Source: Synechocystis sp. PCC 6714 (GTDB lineage Bacteria > Cyanobacteriota > Cyanobacteriia > Cyanobacteriales > Microcystaceae). From it: 64,000 nucleotides of DNA. Positions 28,454 to 37,057 of the stretch are shown piece by piece (the stretch's first letter is position 1; each line of letters begins with the position of its first letter). The stretch is from the NCBI RefSeq assembly GCF_000478825.2, contig NZ_CP007542.1, forward strand, positions 1,674,001 to 1,738,000, given 5' to 3'. The position numbers were made by a program, and so were the translations under genes. The notes beneath the pieces were generated by a model. It did not search any database. It was not told the origin of the DNA and saw only the letters and a program-made list of their open reading frames with translations.

Positions 28454-29526
28454 TAGAGCGAAGAGGAAGACATAAAATCTTTATTGGCATGGCCCCTGGA
28501 GTTGGCAAAACATACAAAATGCTAGAGGAAGGGAAACGCCTCAAGCAGCAGGGGGTTGATGTTGTTATTGGGTTACTAGAAACCCATGGTCGTCAGGACA
28601 CGTTGAACCAGTCTTTAGGATTAGAAACGGTTCTCCGCAGAAGTTTCCGCAAAAAAGAAGTAACGCTATGGGAAATGGATACCCAAGCTATTCTTGCCCG
28701 ATCTCCCCAGTTGGTTTTAATTGATGAGCTAGCCCATACAAACATTCCTGGTTCTCTACACCAAAAACGCTACCAAGATGTGGAAGAAATTTTACATCTT
28801 GGCATTGATGTCTATTCCACTGTCAATATTCAACATCTGGAAAGCTTGAATGACTTGGTGGCCAGAATTACAGGGATAGTTGTCAGAGAAAGAATTCCCG
28901 ATCGCCTTTTGGAAGAGGCAGATGAAGTTATTTTGGTGGATGTCACCGCTGAAACTTTGGAAGAAAGATTACGGGAAGGAAAAATTTATACCCCTGATAA
29001 AATAGAACAATCCCTAGCTAACTTTTTTCAACGGCGGAATTTAATCGCATTAAGGGAGTTAGCCCTAAGGGAAGTTGCCAATACTGTGGAAGAAGAAGGG
29101 GAGGCAAATTTAGCTAATCAAGCTTGCCCTATTCAAGAACGGGTTTTGGTTTGTATTTCTACCTATTCTAATTCAGTGCGACTATTGAGGCGTGGGGCCA
29201 GGTTAGCCCATTACATGAATGCACCTTTATTTGTCCTTTTTGTGGAAGACCCTGACCGTTTTTTAAATAAGGCTGAAACCCTACACATTGAAAACTGTGA
29301 ACAACTCTGCCAGGAATTTGCTGGGCATTTCCTCAGGGTTACTGGTCAAAAAGTACCCGAGGCGATCGCCAGGGTTGCTGAAGAACATAAGATTACCCAA
29401 ATTGTCCTGGGAGAAAGCCTGCAATCCCGTTGGAAGCGGCTCATCAAAGGCTCTTTTACCCAAAAGATAATTTCCCTAATTTGGCAAAAACACATTGATT
29501 TACATATTATTGCCACGGAAAAATAA
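28450..29526 (+). CDS. kdpD: KdpD N-terminal sensor protein without kinase domain
   Basis: A 358-residue protein equal to only the N-terminal cytoplasmic part of KdpD. The KdpD domain (about 1-210) has a Walker A motif GMAPGVGKT at 14-22 and Walker B-like LIDELAHTN near 97. A UspA-like domain follows (about 225-355). The four membrane helices and the histidine kinase of E. coli KdpD are absent, and no kdpE follows. Short KdpD proteins are known in cyanobacteria, so this is a family trait rather than a fresh truncation. A separate kinase must act if kdp is controlled by phosphorelay. Overlaps kdpC by ATGA. Confidence 0.92.
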   Translation: MIERRGRHKIFIGMAPGVGKTYKMLEEGKRLKQQGVDVVIGLLETHGRQDTLNQSLGLETVLRRSFRKKEVTLWEMDTQAILARSPQLVLIDELAHTNIPGSLHQKRYQDVEEILHLGIDVYSTVNIQHLESLNDLVARITGIVVRERIPDRLLEEADEVILVDVTAETLEERLREGKIYTPDKIEQSLANFFQRRNLIALRELALREVANTVEEEGEANLANQACPIQERVLVCISTYSNSVRLLRRGARLAHYMNAPLFVLFVEDPDRFLNKAETLHIENCEQLCQEFAGHFLRVTGQKVPEAIARVAEEHKITQIVLGESLQSRWKRLIKGSFTQKIISLIWQKHIDLHIIATEK

Positions 29527-29600
29527 GCCCTAGCTATTTTATATTGACTTAATTGAAGGTAAGACACTGACCAGAGCTAAAAGCGTCTTTGGTAAAAACC

Positions 29601-29768
29601 TTAGTCGTCTCAATCTTATAGTCATTTCAAATAATTTCGAGACTGCTTAAGTCTTTATTGACAAGCTTTTCGATCAATTTGACTACCTCAGTCTTACTAG
29701 AAACGACTATACTTCGATTGACTATGACTATGCCTATTTTTGACTCTTCTTTCCATCAGTTTAGTCCC
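29601..29768. repeat. Cluster of GACT/AGTC repeats after kdpD
   Basis: The 280-base gap between the convergent kdpD and ychF genes holds seven GACT and five AGTC tetramers, far above chance. Two form identical-geometry inverted repeats, GACT-N5-AGTC at 29641-29653 and 29681-29693, exactly 40 bases apart. GACTAT also occurs three times at 29705-29730. No gene or simple terminator is seen here. Confidence 0.45.
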
Positions 29769-29806
29769 CCATAAACTCGATTTTGGAGCATATGATTTTC
29801 TGGAAT

Positions 29807-30898
29807 CTAAACATTGAAGCGGAAGAGCATTACATCCCCCTCCTGTACCACATATTCTTTTCCTTCACTGCGGACTAGGCCCTTTTCCTTAGCCCCCTGC
29901 ATGCTGCCGGAATTGACTAAATCTTCATAGGCAACGGTTTCCGCCCGAATAAAACCCCGCTCAAAATCGGTGTGAATTACCCCCGCCGCCTGGGGCGCTT
30001 TCATGCCGCTGATGATGGTCCAAGCCCGGGTTTCCTGGGGGCCGGTGGTGAGGTAGGTGCGTAACCCCAAAAGTTCATAGGTAGCTCGAATGAGAGATTT
30101 CAATCCTCCTTCGGTCACCCCCAAACTAGCCAAAAAGTCCTGCCGCTCCTCTTCAGGTAATTCAATCAGTTCCGATTCCACCTGGGCCGAAATCACCACC
30201 ACTTTTGCTTCATCCTTAGTGGCGATCGCCTTCACTTGTTCGACCCAATCATTGCCACTTGCTAAGTCTTCCTCGGTGACGTTGGTGGCATAGATGATGG
30301 GTTTGAGGGTCAGTAAACCCAGGGACTTAATCAATTCCTGTTCTTCCGCCGTTAGTCCCACCCGTCGGGCTGGAACACCTTCATTGAGGGCACTGACCAA
30401 TCTTTCCAAAATGGCCACTTCTTCCAACAAATCCTTATTACCCCGGGCCTGCTTACGGCTGCGTTCCAACCTTTTTTCCACTTGGGCCAAGTCCGCCAGC
30501 ACCAGTTCCAAGTCAATCACTTCCACATCCCGCACCGGATCGACAGAACCTGACACATGGATAATGTCATCATCATCAAAACAGCGCACCACATGGACAA
30601 TGGCGTCCACTTCCCGGATATTGGCTAGAAATTGGTTGCCCAAGCCTTCCCCCTTACTGGCCCCCGCTACCAAACCGGCAATATCGACAAATTCCATGCG
30701 GGTGGGAATTATCTTGGCCGATTGGGAAATCTCTGCCAACCTCTCCAGGCGATCGTCCGGCACAGACACTACCCCCACATTGGGTTCAATGGTGCAGAAG
30801 GGAAAGTTAGCGGCTTCGGCCTTTGCATTGGCCACCAGGGCGTTGAAGAGGGTGGATTTTCCCACATTGGGCAGACCAACAATTCCGGCTCTGAGCAT
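29807..30898 (-). CDS. ychF: Ribosome-binding GTPase YchF (OLA1 family)
   Basis: A 363-residue Obg-family ATPase/GTPase that binds ribosomes and modulates stress responses. G1 is GLPNVGKSTLFNAL near residue 8, G3 is DIAGLVAGASKGEGLGNQ near 70, and the adenine-specific position reads NVTEED instead of NKxD, as in this family. The C-terminal TGS-like domain includes TTGPQETRAWT and ends in DVMLFRFNV. The length is canonical. It stands alone on the minus strand. Confidence 0.96.
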   Translation of the reverse strand: MLRAGIVGLPNVGKSTLFNALVANAKAEAANFPFCTIEPNVGVVSVPDDRLERLAEISQSAKIIPTRMEFVDIAGLVAGASKGEGLGNQFLANIREVDAIVHVVRCFDDDDIIHVSGSVDPVRDVEVIDLELVLADLAQVEKRLERSRKQARGNKDLLEEVAILERLVSALNEGVPARRVGLTAEEQELIKSLGLLTLKPIIYATNVTEEDLASGNDWVEQVKAIATKDEAKVVVISAQVESELIELPEEERQDFLASLGVTEGGLKSLIRATYELLGLRTYLTTGPQETRAWTIISGMKAPQAAGVIHTDFERGFIRAETVAYEDLVNSGSMQGAKEKGLVRSEGKEYVVQEGDVMLFRFNV

Positions 30899-31032
30899 AA
30901 TGTCTAACTATTTTGAGGATGATGGCAGGCAAAACAGTCTCCCATCGTACCAAAATCAGGTGGGCACTACATCACATTGGGTGCTTCCTACGGCTTTAAA
31001 CCCTTTTAAACTTAGGTGAACTTGATTCAAAT

Positions 31033-31455
31033 TTAGGGAAATTTATAGATAATACCGCCGGACTCACTAGCTTCAAATGTGGCATTAAATTCGATCGCCT
31101 TTTGGTCTAAATATTCCTTAGCTTGTTTGCCGTCAATCTCTGCGGCTTTGCATAATTGTAAAACCGTAATGGTATTGTTATTCTCCTCTAGAATTTGAAA
31201 GAAAGTTTTTCTGAGTTTTTCCGCTACCTCTAGGGCACTTTTTTGCCTTTGTTTTTTGCCATCATGGACCGCACTCCAAAGCAATCCCCCACCGAGAGCG
31301 CTCATTGGTAGGGAAAAAATCATCAGGGCCGCCGCCGCTCCATCGCGGTCTTCCTGGGACTTGGTGGAATCAAAAATTTCTACCACACAGTAAAGCCCTA
31401 AGGGAACTCCCAAGGAAAGCAAAAGAAAAGCCACAATTTGTTTGATTAATCTCAT
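31033..31455 (-). CDS. Membrane protein with C-terminal helical domain, unknown
   Basis: A 140-residue protein with two membrane helices (about 8-28 and 42-62) joined by a short charged loop (STKSQEDRDG), then a cytoplasmic region with a helical stretch (KKQRQKSALEVAEKLRKTFFQIL) and a small domain (TVLQLCKAAEIDGKQAKEYLDQKAIEF, broken up here for clarity) that looks like a winged helix. I cannot name a family. Similar two-helix proteins occur in cyanobacteria. It lies between ychF and glgX on the same strand, with gaps over 50 bases each side. Confidence 0.65.
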   Translation of the reverse strand: MRLIKQIVAFLLLSLGVPLGLYCVVEIFDSTKSQEDRDGAAAALMIFSLPMSALGGGLLWSAVHDGKKQRQKSALEVAEKLRKTFFQILEENNNTITVLQLCKAAEIDGKQAKEYLDQKAIEFNATFEASESGGIIYKFP

Positions 31456-31515
31456 GGTTCCGATGGGCTAAAAATTTAATTGGGCAAAAACTTAATAAAC
31501 TACCCTATTTAGCCA

Positions 31516-33762
31516 TTATTTTGCCATTAACACCACCGAAGAACGGGGTTGAACCCAATATTCCTCTCCCTCGACAGCGGGGGCGATCGCCGGCCGTTGG
31601 AAATCCTCCGGAGTTGGTAAATAGGTATCCACCAATCGATGCCAAGTTAAACCATCGTTTAGAGGAGGCAATTCAAAATTTAGCGGTTCCCAATAGGCAT
31701 TAAAGATCAGATGGAGAATTTCCCTAGCCTGGGGATGGAATAGGGTAACCGCCAAAGTATGGGAAGTGTAGGACCAATCAGGCTGGGCTAGTTTCACTCC
31801 ATGCCAGACCACGCAGGGTCCCGGTAAATCCTTGGTTGCTTTGAGATACATTTGCCGCAGAGCCGCTTCATCCACTGGAGGTAGGGGTTTATAAACCAGT
31901 TCTTCCCCTTCTGGGTTTTCTGCGTCTGAAGTTTCATTGTCGTCAGGTAGGCGGGGTAAGGCGAAATTTAGCACCGGCAACAAACTTTCCTCAAGAAATA
32001 GGGATAAGCTTTGGGTCAAAGCAATAATGCCTCGCAAAAAGTGAGTTTCATCGCCGTGGGTTTCTTCTCCACTCCAATCGAACCAACTTAGTTCGTTATC
32101 CTGGCAATAGCCATTATTGTTGCCCCTTTGGGTCCTGCCCACGGGATCCCCCATCAGTAACATCGGCGTACCCTGGGAGAAAAAGAGAATGGTCAAAAAG
32201 TTTTTAATTTGCCGCAGTCGCAGTTGATTGATTTTTGGATCATCAGTTTCTCCTTCCACACCGCAGTTCCAACTAAAGTTATCATTGGCGCCATCTCGGT
32301 TATTTTCCCCATTGGCTTCATTGTGTTTTTCATCGTAGGAAACTAAATCCAGTAGGGTGAAGCCATCATGGCAGGTGACAAAGTTAATACTGCGGTTAAT
32401 GTCCGTATCTTGACGGTAGTAAATATCTGGGCTACCCAGTAAGCGGCTAGCCAACGCTGGCACTGCGCCATTATCCCCTTTGACAAAGCGACGCACATCG
32501 TCCCGAAAAGGGCCGTTCCATTCCGCAAACCAGTCCGCCAACTCCACAAATTTACCAACGCTGTACAGTCCCGCTGCGTCCCACGCTTCGGCGATCAATT
32601 TAGTACCGGCTAAAATTGGGTCAGATTCGATCGCCCAAATGATGTTAGCGGTGGCAATTTCACTGCCATGGAGGGGCACCCCTTTAGTATCCCGCACCAG
32701 TACGGAAGCTAGGTCAAAGCGAAAACCATCCACGTGCATTTCCGATACCCAGTAACGGAGAGAATCAAGAATTAAGCCTCCCACCACAGGGTGATTGGCC
32801 TTGACACTGTTGCCGCAACCGCTGTAGTTGCTATAGGAACTTTTGTCTTCATCCAGAATGTAATAGGTTTTGTTGTCAATGCCCCGGAAGGAAAGGGTGG
32901 GCCCTTTTTCGTTTCCCTCCGCCGTATGGTTGAATACCACATCTAAAATTACTTCTATGCCCGCTTTGTGGAGGGCCTTGACCATATCCCGAAATTCGTC
33001 CACCACTTCCAGGGGATCATCAGCGGCACTGTAACCCTGGTGGGGGGCAAAAAAGCCAATGGTGCTATAGCCCCAATAGTTAGTCAGCCCCGGTTGGGCA
33101 TCTTCTGGGTCGAAATAATGGACTGGCAAAAGTTCCACCGCAGTAATGCCCAGTTCCTTAAGATAGGGGATTTTTTCAATTAGTCCCGCATAGGTGCCCC
33201 GTTTTTTTTCGCTGAGGCCAGAATTGGGGTTACGGGTGAATCCCCCCACGTGCAACTCATAGATAATGCTGGCGGCGTAGGGAGTGCGGGGAGCTTTGTC
33301 ATCTTCCCAATCGTACACGCTGGTGTCTGCCACTACACTGCGTAGGGCTTGGGCACAATTGTCCCCGGGTAGCATGGCTGCCTTCCGGTCGTAAATATCC
33401 TTACCGGCGATCGCCTTGGCATAGGGGTCGAGCAAAACTTTGTCCGGGTCAAACCGATGGCCCTTTTCCGGTTCCTGGGGGCCATCAACACGGTAAGCAT
33501 AAACCTGGCCAGCCTTTAAACCTTCAACAAAAATATGCCAGTAGTAGAAAGTACGATTCCGGTCTGGATCAAGCTCAATTGTCCTAGCCGGTGCGGGATC
33601 ATTAGGGCGATCAAATAACAACAATGTCACCCTTTCTGCATGCTTAGAAAACAAGCAAAAATTAACCCCATCCCCATAGACCGTTGCCCCCAAAGGAAAC
33701 GTTTGGCCAAGGCGAACATCGGTAGGCAGGTTGGAAACGGGCATCAACTGTGGCACGGGCAC
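31516..33762 (-). CDS. glgX: Glycogen debranching enzyme (isoamylase type)
   Basis: A 748-residue GH13 enzyme cleaving alpha-1,6 branches during glycogen breakdown. An N-terminal CBM48 (about 10-110, FPLGATVYGDGVNFCLF) precedes the catalytic barrel. The nucleophile Asp lies in DGFRFDLAS near residue 342, the acid Glu in AEAWDAAG near 389 and the third Asp in TCHDGF near 464. It resembles PCC 6803 slr0237. The longest start is GTG at 33762; an ATG at 33744 would remove six residues. It is divergent from an acetyltransferase gene, with 223 bases between. Confidence 0.93.
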   Translation of the reverse strand: MPVPQLMPVSNLPTDVRLGQTFPLGATVYGDGVNFCLFSKHAERVTLLLFDRPNDPAPARTIELDPDRNRTFYYWHIFVEGLKAGQVYAYRVDGPQEPEKGHRFDPDKVLLDPYAKAIAGKDIYDRKAAMLPGDNCAQALRSVVADTSVYDWEDDKAPRTPYAASIIYELHVGGFTRNPNSGLSEKKRGTYAGLIEKIPYLKELGITAVELLPVHYFDPEDAQPGLTNYWGYSTIGFFAPHQGYSAADDPLEVVDEFRDMVKALHKAGIEVILDVVFNHTAEGNEKGPTLSFRGIDNKTYYILDEDKSSYSNYSGCGNSVKANHPVVGGLILDSLRYWVSEMHVDGFRFDLASVLVRDTKGVPLHGSEIATANIIWAIESDPILAGTKLIAEAWDAAGLYSVGKFVELADWFAEWNGPFRDDVRRFVKGDNGAVPALASRLLGSPDIYYRQDTDINRSINFVTCHDGFTLLDLVSYDEKHNEANGENNRDGANDNFSWNCGVEGETDDPKINQLRLRQIKNFLTILFFSQGTPMLLMGDPVGRTQRGNNNGYCQDNELSWFDWSGEETHGDETHFLRGIIALTQSLSLFLEESLLPVLNFALPRLPDDNETSDAENPEGEELVYKPLPPVDEAALRQMYLKATKDLPGPCVVWHGVKLAQPDWSYTSHTLAVTLFHPQAREILHLIFNAYWEPLNFELPPLNDGLTWHRLVDTYLPTPEDFQRPAIAPAVEGEEYWVQPRSSVVLMAK

Positions 33763-33985
33763 TCTCTAAAAACTGGTCAGACTCTTCCCCTTAAAGCTAG
33801 CAAACCTTTGGGAAAGGGAAACAATTCCCATTAATCCGGAGTGAGGTTTTCTTTCCACTGACGAACAAAAATCGGTTTAAAAGGAGAGTTGCTGAGGTCA
33901 ATCTAATCGCCTAATCTCTGTGGGTAGAATGGATTACGAGTTTGACCGTGTTTTTAATTAAAGCAAATTTTCAAGGTGAAACACC

Positions 33986-34510
33986 ATGCATCTGCGTCAA
34001 TATCACCAGTCAGATTTAGAAGCTGTTATCGAGGTTTTTAGTAATGCTGTTCATCAATTGGGGATCCAGCACTATAGCAGAAACGCACTTTTAGCCTGGG
34101 CTCCCTATAATCCAGACCGAGAAAAATGGCGCGATCGCCTGGCATCCATTCTGGTTTTAATAGTTGAAGATGGGGGGGCAATTGCGGGTTTTATCGGTTA
34201 TGACCGCACCGGATTAATTGATTTACTCTTTGTACATTCAGCCTTTGCTCGCCGGGGCATTGCGACTATGCTGATGGAAACCGTGGAGCAATTGGCGGCC
34301 ATTGATGGATTGGACTATATTCATACCAAAGCAAGTCTGGTGGCTCGGCCATTTTTTGAGTCTAGAGGTTTCGTTATAGCAGGAGAGGAAATTGTTAGCG
34401 TGGGGGGAGAAAATCTATGCAGGTTTGATATGATAAAAGCCATAGATTCTGATCAAAAGGCTATTTTATCCCTGCCAAATTCTATTCTTAATCGAATATT
34501 ATCTTGCTAA
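33986..34510 (+). CDS. GNAT-family N-acetyltransferase
   Basis: A 174-residue GNAT protein; the acetyl-CoA site is seen as VHSAFARRGIATMLMETVEQ (RxxGIA) near residue 90. The final ~25 residues are an extension beyond the fold. The substrate is unknown. It ends 22 bases before the hybrid kinase gene on the same strand and may share its transcript. Confidence 0.87.
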   Translation: MHLRQYHQSDLEAVIEVFSNAVHQLGIQHYSRNALLAWAPYNPDREKWRDRLASILVLIVEDGGAIAGFIGYDRTGLIDLLFVHSAFARRGIATMLMETVEQLAAIDGLDYIHTKASLVARPFFESRGFVIAGEEIVSVGGENLCRFDMIKAIDSDQKAILSLPNSILNRILSC

Positions 34511-34532
34511 TAAAACGGGAATTTAAATTCAA

Positions 34533-37043
34533 GTGAATAAAGTTTTGGCAAATACTTTTGGCAATTTTCAATCCGTCCCTTGGTGGAAACAAATTTTCAC
34601 GGCGATCGCCATTTGTGGCACCGTCTACATTTCCCAATTATTTGTTACCTATTCTGGCACTGCTTCCTCGCCCATTTGGGTTCCCACAGGCGTTTCTGTT
34701 GGTCTTTTATATGTTTGGGGTTATCCCGTCTGGCTAGGTATGTTTGTGGGGCTATTGTTCGGAGAAGCTATGGTCCTCAATGGCCTGGAAAGCCTGCCGA
34801 ATTTTATCCTAACCATTGCCATCACCTGTGTAGTAAGCTTAGTCAATCTTTTTTCGAGCTATCTTAGCCATCGCTTAACAGAGGGAGATTACTTTTTTGC
34901 CAAAACCAAAAATATTATTAAATTCATTATTTTTGTTTGTTTTGCTAGTCGTATTTCCGCCGCCATTATTTGTCCATTCCTGTTGTACTTATTTGCTAAA
35001 ATTCCCCTAAGTTTATATTCGGAAATTGCCTACACTTGGTTGCTTAGTGATGCTTTTGCTCTGTTAATTTTTGCACCTTTTATTATCGCCTGCAATCAAA
35101 ATATTGAAGAATTTACCCAACGCATTAGGGCAAGGTGGTTAGAGGGTTTTACTATTTTATTTTGTGTTTTAATCATTGTTCAAATCATTGCTAATGATTA
35201 TCCCATTGAATATTTACTAATCCCTTTTTTAGTATGGTCTGCCTTCCGTTTCACTGAAGTTGGTTCTTCTTTATTGACAATTATAATCTCCATTCTATTG
35301 GTTTTTATCCTTGCCATTGATCAAGATGAGATTTCGATTAAAAATCAGCTTTTACTATTGCAGTCAATCCTAGCTTGTATTAGTATGACTACCCTGATCT
35401 TAAATGCAGTTCTAAGTGAAAACGAAAAGGCAAAAAACCAATTATCTGAGGCCAATCAAGCCCTGATAGAGCAAAATAAGAAACTGCAGGAACTATATCA
35501 ACAAAAAGAAATTGAGCGGGCGCAAAGGGAGAAAATTTTAATTGAATACAATCAATCTTTAGAAAAGCAAGTTGCTTTGGTTGAGGCAAAAGAAATAGCA
35601 GAAAGTGAAGCCAAAGCAAAAAGTACTTTCATTGCTAACATGAGCCATGAGCTCCGTTCTCCCCTAAACGCTATTATTGGTTTTTCCCAGCTTATGCTAC
35701 GCACGAAAAATTTGCCGATGGAGCAGTATGAAAATGCCAGCATTATTCAACGAAGTGGAGAATATTTATTGAACTTGATTAATAATATTCTTGATTTCTC
35801 TAAAATTGAAGCGGGTAAAACCAGTTTAAATTGTCATCATTTTGACATCCATCTATTATTGGATGATCTGGAGGATATGCTTCATTTAAAAGCTGACAGT
35901 GAAGGAATAGAATTAATTTTTAATCGAGATGATAATTTACCTCGATATATTTATAGTGACGAAATTAAGTTAAGACAAATTTTACTGAATTTATTAAGTA
36001 ATGCTATTAAATTCACACCCCAAGGTCAAGTAAACTTAACAGCCAACTTTAGAAAGGTTAATCAAGATGGCGAAATTAGTCAAGAGAATCAAAAGGGAGA
36101 GGAAAGTTCCGAAGATAAATATTGGCTAGACTTTACGGTACAAGATACAGGTAAAGGGATTGACGAAGCAGAGTTAAATAATTTATTTGAAGCTTTTTCC
36201 CAAACGGAATCCGGTCGTAATGCCCAAGAAGGAACAGGTTTAGGTTTAGCTATTACCCGACAATTCATTGATTTAATGGGGGGAGAAATTTTTGTTAGTA
36301 GTGTAGTTGACCAGGGCACTACTTTTGATTTTTCCGTGTTGGTTGAGCCGGGAGAAATGACCTTGAGCCGGGAACCAAATTCGGTCAAAAAGGTTTTGGC
36401 CCTGACCTCCGGTCAGCCTATTTACAAAATCTTGGTGGTGGACGATAAAAGTGTCAACCGGCAACTATTGATTAAACTCCTGGCTCCGTTTGGGTTTGAA
36501 CTGGCCGAAGCCGCCAATGGACAAGAAGCGATCGCCCTGTGGGAAACCTGGGAACCCCATTTGATTTTCATGGACATGAGAATGCCCGTGATGGATGGAT
36601 ACGAAGCCACTAAGTATATCAAGGGAAGGGTTAAGGGCAATGCAACGGCGATTGTGGCCCTAACAGCTAGTGTATTGGAGGAAGAAAAGGCGATCGTGCT
36701 TTCGGCCGGGTGCGATGATTTTCTCCGTAAACCGTTTCGGGAGAATACTATCTTTGATGCCTTGACCAAACATTTAGGAGTAACATATGTTTATGATTCA
36801 GCCGTAGGACGAGATAATGAGCAAGGGACAACAGATCTTATGGCTGAGCAGTTTCTGATTATGCCCCACCAGTGGCTAGAGCAGCTATACGATTATATTT
36901 TGGAGGCTGACACTGAACGGGTGATGAAACTAGTGGCAAAAATTCCTCCATCAGCGCCGGAACTAGAGCAAAATCTGACTAAGTTAGTGCGTAGATTTGA
37001 GTTTGAAAAAATCCTCGACTTGATTGAGCCACTATTAAAGTAA
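34533..37043 (+). CDS. Hybrid histidine kinase with MASE1 sensor domain
   Basis: An 836-residue membrane sensor. The first ~290 residues hold eight or so hydrophobic helices of MASE1 type (SSPIWVPTGVSVGLLYVWG). A coiled coil (about 290-360) leads to the kinase: His in MSHELRSPLNAIIGF near 371, N box LLNLLSNAIKFTPQG, G boxes DTGKGID and GTGLGLAI. A receiver follows with Asp near 680 (LIFMDMRMPVMDG). The last ~80 residues resemble an Hpt-type helical bundle, but no obvious Hpt histidine motif is seen. Translation starts at GTG. It lies 14 bases before a diguanylate cyclase with its own receiver, a likely output partner. Confidence 0.9.
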   Translation: MNKVLANTFGNFQSVPWWKQIFTAIAICGTVYISQLFVTYSGTASSPIWVPTGVSVGLLYVWGYPVWLGMFVGLLFGEAMVLNGLESLPNFILTIAITCVVSLVNLFSSYLSHRLTEGDYFFAKTKNIIKFIIFVCFASRISAAIICPFLLYLFAKIPLSLYSEIAYTWLLSDAFALLIFAPFIIACNQNIEEFTQRIRARWLEGFTILFCVLIIVQIIANDYPIEYLLIPFLVWSAFRFTEVGSSLLTIIISILLVFILAIDQDEISIKNQLLLLQSILACISMTTLILNAVLSENEKAKNQLSEANQALIEQNKKLQELYQQKEIERAQREKILIEYNQSLEKQVALVEAKEIAESEAKAKSTFIANMSHELRSPLNAIIGFSQLMLRTKNLPMEQYENASIIQRSGEYLLNLINNILDFSKIEAGKTSLNCHHFDIHLLLDDLEDMLHLKADSEGIELIFNRDDNLPRYIYSDEIKLRQILLNLLSNAIKFTPQGQVNLTANFRKVNQDGEISQENQKGEESSEDKYWLDFTVQDTGKGIDEAELNNLFEAFSQTESGRNAQEGTGLGLAITRQFIDLMGGEIFVSSVVDQGTTFDFSVLVEPGEMTLSREPNSVKKVLALTSGQPIYKILVVDDKSVNRQLLIKLLAPFGFELAEAANGQEAIALWETWEPHLIFMDMRMPVMDGYEATKYIKGRVKGNATAIVALTASVLEEEKAIVLSAGCDDFLRKPFRENTIFDALTKHLGVTYVYDSAVGRDNEQGTTDLMAEQFLIMPHQWLEQLYDYILEADTERVMKLVAKIPPSAPELEQNLTKLVRRFEFEKILDLIEPLLK

Positions 37044-37057
37044 TTGAAGTAATTTTT

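Noticed and set aside
28450-29526. kdpD as a pseudogene by truncation
   Set aside because: The reading frame is intact with Walker motifs and ends cleanly after a UspA-like domain; short KdpD proteins are known in cyanobacteria.
30294-31019. Plus-strand open frame of 241 codons opposite ychF
   Set aside because: It is antisense to the conserved YchF coding sequence, is Ser/Thr-rich low complexity and matches no family; a frame shadow.
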